From Neoscytalidium dimidiatum (taxonomy: Eukaryota; Ascomycota; Dothideomycetes; Botryosphaeriales; Botryosphaeriaceae), in contig CM074706.1 in assembly GCA_037367355.1 (NCBI GenBank), forward strand, positions 1,178,001 to 1,242,000: DNA of 64,000 nt, given 5' to 3'. The stretch's first letter is position 1, and the number at the start of each line of letters is the position of its first letter. Below the pieces are notes generated by a model that made no database searches, was not told the origin of the DNA, and was given only the letters and a program-made list of their open reading frames with translations. Made by a program: the position numbers and the translations under genes. Positions 58,901 through 64,000 of the stretch are shown in pieces.

Positions 58901-59340
58901 TCAGTCGTCCCGATGCACATCCGGCAACTCATGCACCTCATTCCGCGCCGGCAACTCTGTCGGCTTGTTTGTCGGCAGCTCTACCACCGGCGGTACCTCT
59001 TGTTCATCCGCCTCTACCATGCCTGTATTTTTATCCCGCAAATTCCCGAGATATGCCTCATGGCCTGCGTGCTTGCCAGGGTGCATCTGCATCTCCAATT
59101 TCGTGGCCGCCTCGGCTTGCCGTCTTTGATGGCGGCGCAGTAAAAACTATACGAGGCCGACGATGAGTGCAAGGGCCCTAATATTACTCAAGACGCTGGC
59201 AGCTATGGCACCCGCGCTGGTGGAGGAGTTGTTGGAGGAAGCAGGAGTGTTGGTCGGAGTGGGAGTGGTGGTGCTGGAGCTGTTATTTATGGAGGCGAAA
59301 AGTGACTGAACGGAGGAATCGCGCCAAGAGACAGAGTTGG
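58901..59340 (-). pseudogene. 3' part of a single-pass Ser/Thr-rich membrane protein with in-frame stop
   Basis: The minus-strand frame reads NSVSWRDSSVQSLFAS, then a Ser/Thr/Asn/Pro-rich stalk (TTTPTPTNTPASSNNSS), a membrane helix (GAIAASVLSNIRALALIVGLV), a TAG stop at 59147-59149, and then in the same frame FLLRRHQRRQAEAATK and a 70-residue acidic cytosolic tail ending HELPDVHRDD. The layout stalk-helix-basic stop-transfer is that of fungal wall-sensor-like proteins. The stop falls inside the membrane helix, so the copy is probably dead unless there is a sequence error. The 5' exons were not found. Confidence 0.5.
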
Positions 59341-60264
59341 CATTACTGGAGGAAGTTAGTCTGTTTGGTAACCGTCCATTGATATTTCTCTCTTTTCCTT
59401 ATTATCTTCCATGCTCTCTATTCTATAGTATTTCTTCTTATTTTGTGTTGTGCGTTAGCATGGAAGTATACGCATCCTTGGCTATACCAGTCCGCGATTA
59501 TGTGTGGAGTTTCGTACGCGGCCGCATTGGCGTTTTTACTGCTGGTCCATTGCAGCTGCGTCATATCGGATATGTTGAGACCTTGAAGCCAGAAGTGCCT
59601 CAGGCGTTGTGCTTCTTCGCACAGGTACCTTCAACAGAATGGAGGAAGGAGAATAGAAAGAATAGGAACGGCGAAGAAAGGGAATACACAAGGAAAAATG
59701 GCTGATGCCTAGTCGGAAGAAGAAGCCAGATGTTCTGCGACTTTTGAGACCATAAGCCGGGATTCGAGAGAACTGGGTCGCCATTGGGCGGAAACAGGCT
59801 ATTTAATGGTGGTTGAAGTGGAGGGTGAGTGAAAGGGAACGAAATCCGGGCGAGGTGCGCTTGCTTTTAAGGCAATGGAGGTATGAAACAAGGCTCAGAT
59901 AGCCGAGTTCAGGATGGCCATGGCTGCAAAGGCGGCACAAGAAGTGGTGAACAAGCCCGTCCCGGAAAAAGTTGAAGATTCGAGACGGGTGGTAGACTCT
60001 GTACAATATAAGGGATGGGAGAGAAGATATCTGCCGTACCATGATAGTCAATAGTTCCAGTAATGTGCTCAGGTGGATATTGATGATAAGTTGAGGGGGG
60101 ACGCGGAGACTTGCGCAGCATGACGGCCACGACTTATGTGCTCACCTGGACTTTGTGCGCCGTCAAGAAAATCGCGTCACCGCGAGACCCGACATATCCT
60201 CGCGCCTTTACGGCCTCATCGTGTCTCGTTCACTGCCAACTCCTCGCCCTTCATTCCCGTCATA
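59341..60264. other. Intergenic, no gene recognised
   Basis: About 0.9 kb between the membrane-protein relic and the fRMsr gene. Short frames on both strands lack domains; the 5' exons of the relic could not be identified here. Confidence 0.4.
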
Positions 60265-61021
60265 ATGGTACCTGAAACCGCAATACTTACCCCATGGCAG
60301 ACTTCGCCCGACTGACCTTTCTGGCGACAAGGTTCACGCTGAATCTTCCACCTTCGCCGCCGGCCTGACCAAATCCGAGGTCTACCAACAAGTGCTCGAG
60401 CAGGCTACGGCCTTGATGGACGGCCAGAGGAACTGGGTGCGTGTCGCATGACCGTTGCGACCCACGCGCACATGCAATTGGAATTCTTGATACTCATACT
60501 GCCTGTTTTAGGTCTGGTACGCCGCCTCTTCCACCCGCTGCCAACCACCATGCATCCGCGCTCCCACAATCACGCAACGCCGATGAGCTGACAGACAACA
60601 CCCCAGCAATACTGCCAACGTATCGTCGCTCCTCTGGCATGCCTTCCACTCGCTCCCTGCCCCGTCATCGGCAGTGAATTGGGCCGGCTTCTACGTTCTC
60701 GACCCCTCCTCACCTGAACAATTAATACTCGGCCCTTTCCAGGGCATGGTTGCCTGTCAGACCATTCGCTTCGGCAAAGGTGTATGTGGCGCTGCCGCTG
60801 CCACTCAGCAGACCCAGCTCGTGCCCGACGTCGAAAAATTCCCAGGCCACATCGCCTGTGACGGCGCGAGTAAGAGCGAGATCGTGGTGCCCGTCGTACA
60901 AAAGGGGAAGACAGTGGCCATCATTGATATTGATTGCGCGGAGCTGGAAGGCTTCACGGAGGAGGATAAGTCGTACTTGGAGCGGCTGGCTGCTTTGTTG
61001 GCTGATGCCTGCGATTTCTAA
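60265..61021 (+). CDS. Free methionine-(R)-sulfoxide reductase (GAF domain)
   Basis: Best model: exons 60265-60267 (ATG only), 60332-60436, 60512-60516 (5 nt, GTCTG) and 60607-61021; 175 aa. This yields M|VHAESSTFAAGLTKSE, GQRNW|VC|NTANVSSLLWHAFHSLP and NWAGFYVLDP, which is the order I remember for fungal fRMsr proteins. The GAF domain contains three conserved Cys: VACQTIRFGKGVCGAAAA (two) and HIACDGASKSEIVVPV. VPDVEKFPGH and the final LERLAALLADACDF are also typical. The enzyme reduces free Met-R-sulfoxide in the cytosol, using the Cys set for catalysis and resolution. The large last exon is certain; the ATG-only exon and the 5-nt exon are inferred from frame and family. Confidence 0.85.
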
Positions 61022-62245
61022 AACGCCAGTGGGGATAGTAGCGGAGACTGCGCACCCGTGCGTTGTGCCTCGTAGGATCAGGCACCTGCGTAGGAAACTT
61101 AAAGACCGGCTTGTGTTAACAACAATGACCAGGTCTAGGAAGAAGAAATAGGCAGAATGACCTATCTATATGCCGCTCCCAGCCGTTAACGCTATCTATT
61201 TTCTGATTGGCTGATCAGGGGAAGCTGAAGGCAATATCAAGATTCTGATTACGTAGAGAAGCCACGAGAATGGCTCTTGTCCGTTCCAAACCATTCACCA
61301 CTTCTGCACCAGTCCTTTTCTACCCAGCTGTTGTGAACATATCATCTGCTGACGTGTATCTTGCTCCTGCAGGATAGTGCTGTTGATTCGGCTAGGCCAG
61401 CTGCCTACCCGGTGGCTTGAGAATTTCTGGACCCCAATTTTCCAACCGCATTGCTGGCGCCCCCAACACGCGACGTAGGATTCTGTCCAACCAAAAAAGC
61501 CACAATCGGAGTCGCAACATTTTCTCCTGATATTCCCTCAGCCGGCCTGCTGGAGGTGCGCCGACTTGTTCTATTTCGTCAGATGTAACGTGCTGGAAGG
61601 GCGGGCAGATTCCACTCGAAGAGATCGGCTGTTTAGGACAAAGGAAATGGACTAGGAACATAGTGCAATAGAACAATCACATGCGTACCCAGAAGTACAT
61701 TGCTCTGTGAAATAGACTATGCTGCGCTCCGCTGTTGTGGCGTCATAGGATTCGAGAGCGAAACTTGTGCGCCGGAAATAGCGCAGGTGCCAGCCCTTCC
61801 GCCGTCTTACAAAACTAACCCCACCGACATACAGGTAGTGTTTAAAAGTGTATTAACGGATTCTCCGCGAACACAGAATGTCATTTCATCCAAGTGGAAT
61901 TCAATAATACCTCTAAAGCATGCCCTAAGTGTCCGCTACATTCAAATAGAGAATAGTCATGAAGCTCCACCTAGGAGACGTATGGCAAGCAAGCTTACGA
62001 AGACAGATGGGGGCCAGTAATTGAGATGGTCGAATCCTACTGGCTGTATGTGGAAAGCTCTGCAAGCCCCACGGTGTTGGCCCCCTCCTCCTGGCCTGTG
62101 CTGTCAGCTTCATGGTCAGACCTATTTATCCCTATCATCATCCCGCCGGAAGCCCATGGCGCCTTTGCTCATGCAATCGTGACTCTGAAAGGCTGGTTTT
62201 GCAACAAATACTGCCAGGGCGAGCTCGGTCTCGTCCTCATTTGCT
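61022..62245. other. Intergenic, no gene recognised
   Basis: About 1.2 kb. A minus-strand frame (ATG 61661 to 61392, about 89 codons, MFLVHFLCPKQP...) has no recognisable domain and is not called. The last part is the promoter of paralog B. Confidence 0.4.
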
Positions 62246-64000
62246 ATGAACAGAAAGCACTCCTTTGAGGAGCCCCCACCTGTTTCAGGTGCTCGGAGAA
62301 CATTACGAGATCCGCTTCTCGAGCAGGGTATGTTTTTGTCCTGAGAGTTCTGCATACATACTAATCATAGCATAGATGCGAACAAGGTCGCTTCTTCCGT
62401 AGAATATCCGGTCGATAAAAGCTGGCCAGCTATCCCGGTCTCGTTGAAAGACTCAACTTGTGCAACATGGCTGCGCCTGATCCCGAGCTTCGTTCTTGTC
62501 CTGATTCCCGTCGGATTCTATGGTGTGTATGGCATTCAACATGAATGGCGCGTTCAAGCTGACTGGTTTAATACAGTACTGGGTTTTCTCATAGTGTGGC
62601 AGAATGGTAAGCCCGAGCTTAACAATGAAGATGGAGAGGCAGTCACCCAAGCAATGAGGGTGGCCTCAACATTGTGGCCCATTCTATTCGCTGCTGTGAT
62701 TGGACCTATGCTCAAGACTGCTGCCTTGTATCGAGCCGAAAGAGGAACGAAACTCGGGGTGAGTGTTATATTCTTCATACTATCTATCTTTACAAGAGGC
62801 GCTGATGGATCCGCGAAAGACACTAGAAGTCCTCACTACCAGTCAAACATTAATCAATACACTTCGTGGATGCTACGAACTCAGGATATTCAGTACTTGG
62901 GTGCTTCTTCTTCTATTCGTTTGGGCTCTCAGCCCTGCTGGTGGTCAGGCGGTCCTGCGCTCCATGGCACCAGTCATCCACAAGATGCCGGCAACATACC
63001 CACTGAAATATTATCCCTCCAACAACCTCACTTCGAACCTTTGGACATCATCCATGGATGGCGCCTCCAGCGGTGCATCTGCAAGAGGCAAAGTGCGACG
63101 CGCAGTTGATTCAGCGCTCTCTTCCCCGGACGTTGCAGTCCTTTTTTCAAAAGGTACGAGTACAGACTTTGACGCCGCGGCCGAACGACTCGGAGGGGAG
63201 GAGCAAGCAGCACGGGCAGCACAGACAGATCCATGGGGGAATGTCCGTATCCCGTTCCTTGATTTGATGCCGGGTTACGACAAGGATCAGGCTACCCAAT
63301 GGGTCGAGATATCGTCGACGGAAGTGGCTCCATACTCTTCTCTGATTGGACAAACGGTCCGTGGTATACCAGAGTCTTCCGTCGGGAATATCAGCCTTCA
63401 AATGGATACAATGTATCATTCCTTCTCTGTAAGACTGCCTTCTCTTTTCATTCTCTTTTCATATGGGCTGCTACTAATTTGAAGTGAATTGTCAGTGCAC
63501 ACCGTGGTTCAATGGCACCAAATGGCTTCAAGAAAACCCTTCACAGCTTTTACTACATAAAAATACTAACTTGTCAATCTTCTCGGAATTCGCGGGAACG
63601 AGCGGAACTGGCTCCACTGCCAATACCTTCGTTGATATTCTAAAGCCGACGGCTGCCAATGGCTCCTCCGCGAGCACCACGTCTACGAGCACAAAGGCTG
63701 ACCAGCACGTCCTGGTGTTTGGTGCAAGACTCGATGGCGGCAACATAGACATGACACATTGCGAGGCTAGCACTTCCTACGTCGAAACAGAAGTGGAATG
63801 TGTCAGGACAATTCGAGGTGGTTCAATGTCCTGCGGTGCAGTAAAGACCCGCCAGACGACAGGCAAGCCGAGCTCGAATCAGACCGCCTTGAATACGGCC
63901 GGCCCCGCCTGGACTTCAAACATGTTCATGGAGATCCCAAATACCCTCTTATCCTCGCACGTCCTCGAGCCCTCCGGCCTAGAGCTCTTCCTCCGGGATC
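62246..64000 (+). CDS. Large multi-pass membrane protein (paralog B), 3' truncated by window edge
   Basis: Exons 62246-62327, 62376-62758, 62799-63428 and 63496 to the window end. Early helices include WLRLIPSFVLVLIPVGFYGV and the segment RVASTLWPILFAAVIGPML; another opens exon 3 (FSTWVLLLLFVWALSP). A long hydrophilic region follows with LKYYPSNN, DPWGNVRIPFLDLMPGYD, APYSSLIGQTVRGIP and, in exon 4, CTPWFNGTKW and VLVFGARLDGG. The same blocks occur in the same order in the minus-strand gene at 53910-56172, and two introns sit at identical positions (after KLG and before CTPW). The C-terminal helix and tail seen in paralog A lie beyond the window. The family is unnamed to me; a glycosylated plasma-membrane protein is inferred. 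Confidence 0.8.

Noticed and set aside
61392..61676. Minus-strand ORF of about 90 codons
   Set aside because: The first codons lack an ATG; the internal ATG frame has no domain, promoter or neighbours that support a gene.

Overview
The window is nuclear DNA of a filamentous ascomycete (Pezizomycotina). The genes have short GT..AG introns, often with a CTAAC or CTGAC branch site just before the acceptor. The gene set is typical of such fungi: SGF29, the Fta4 kinetochore subunit, TOM40/TOM22, a GPI-anchored GH76 enzyme, a DUF1996-WSC protein and a HET-domain relic. A Dothideomycete is plausible, but nothing here proves the class. All exon models were built by eye from reading frames, splice signals and remembered family patterns; no alignment was run.

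Layout. 0-5.5 kb: the tail of a short-chain dehydrogenase, a small zinc-ribbon-like ORF, a small secreted protein and a long gene-poor stretch. 5.5-13 kb: a cytochrome P450 and an aldehyde dehydrogenase on the same strand, then a GPI-anchored GH76 mannanase-like gene. 14.5-18 kb: a small membrane protein, a truncated carboxylesterase and a Cys-rich secreted protein. 18-22.7 kb: gene-poor, with a foldback/MITE-like element of about 640 bp. 22.7-25 kb: a DUF1996-WSC membrane protein.

26-54 kb is a dense housekeeping block: V-ATPase subunit c, SNU13, a mitochondrial carrier, a GT8 glycosyltransferase, an ARF6-type GTPase, phosphomannose isomerase, SGF29, a TRP14-like thioredoxin, 6-phosphofructo-2-kinase, TOM40, TOM22, Fta4 and a SIKE/SCI1-like coiled-coil protein. 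Five pairs are divergent and share 5' regions of about 0.4-0.7 kb. A broken Argonaute (PIWI) relic and LTR-retrotransposon-like traces interrupt the block. 53.9-64 kb: two diverged paralogs of a large multi-pass membrane protein lie head to head about 6 kb apart. Between them are a HET-domain pseudogene, a stop-containing membrane-protein relic and an intact free-methionine-(R)-sulfoxide reductase.

No clearly new multi-gene system is evident. The observations most worth checking are the very small exons (3, 5, 10, 13, 14, 17, 19 and 21 nt) in conserved genes, the paralogous membrane-protein pair, the TOM40-TOM22 adjacency, the phosphatase-dead PFK2, the Argonaute relic and the foldback element.
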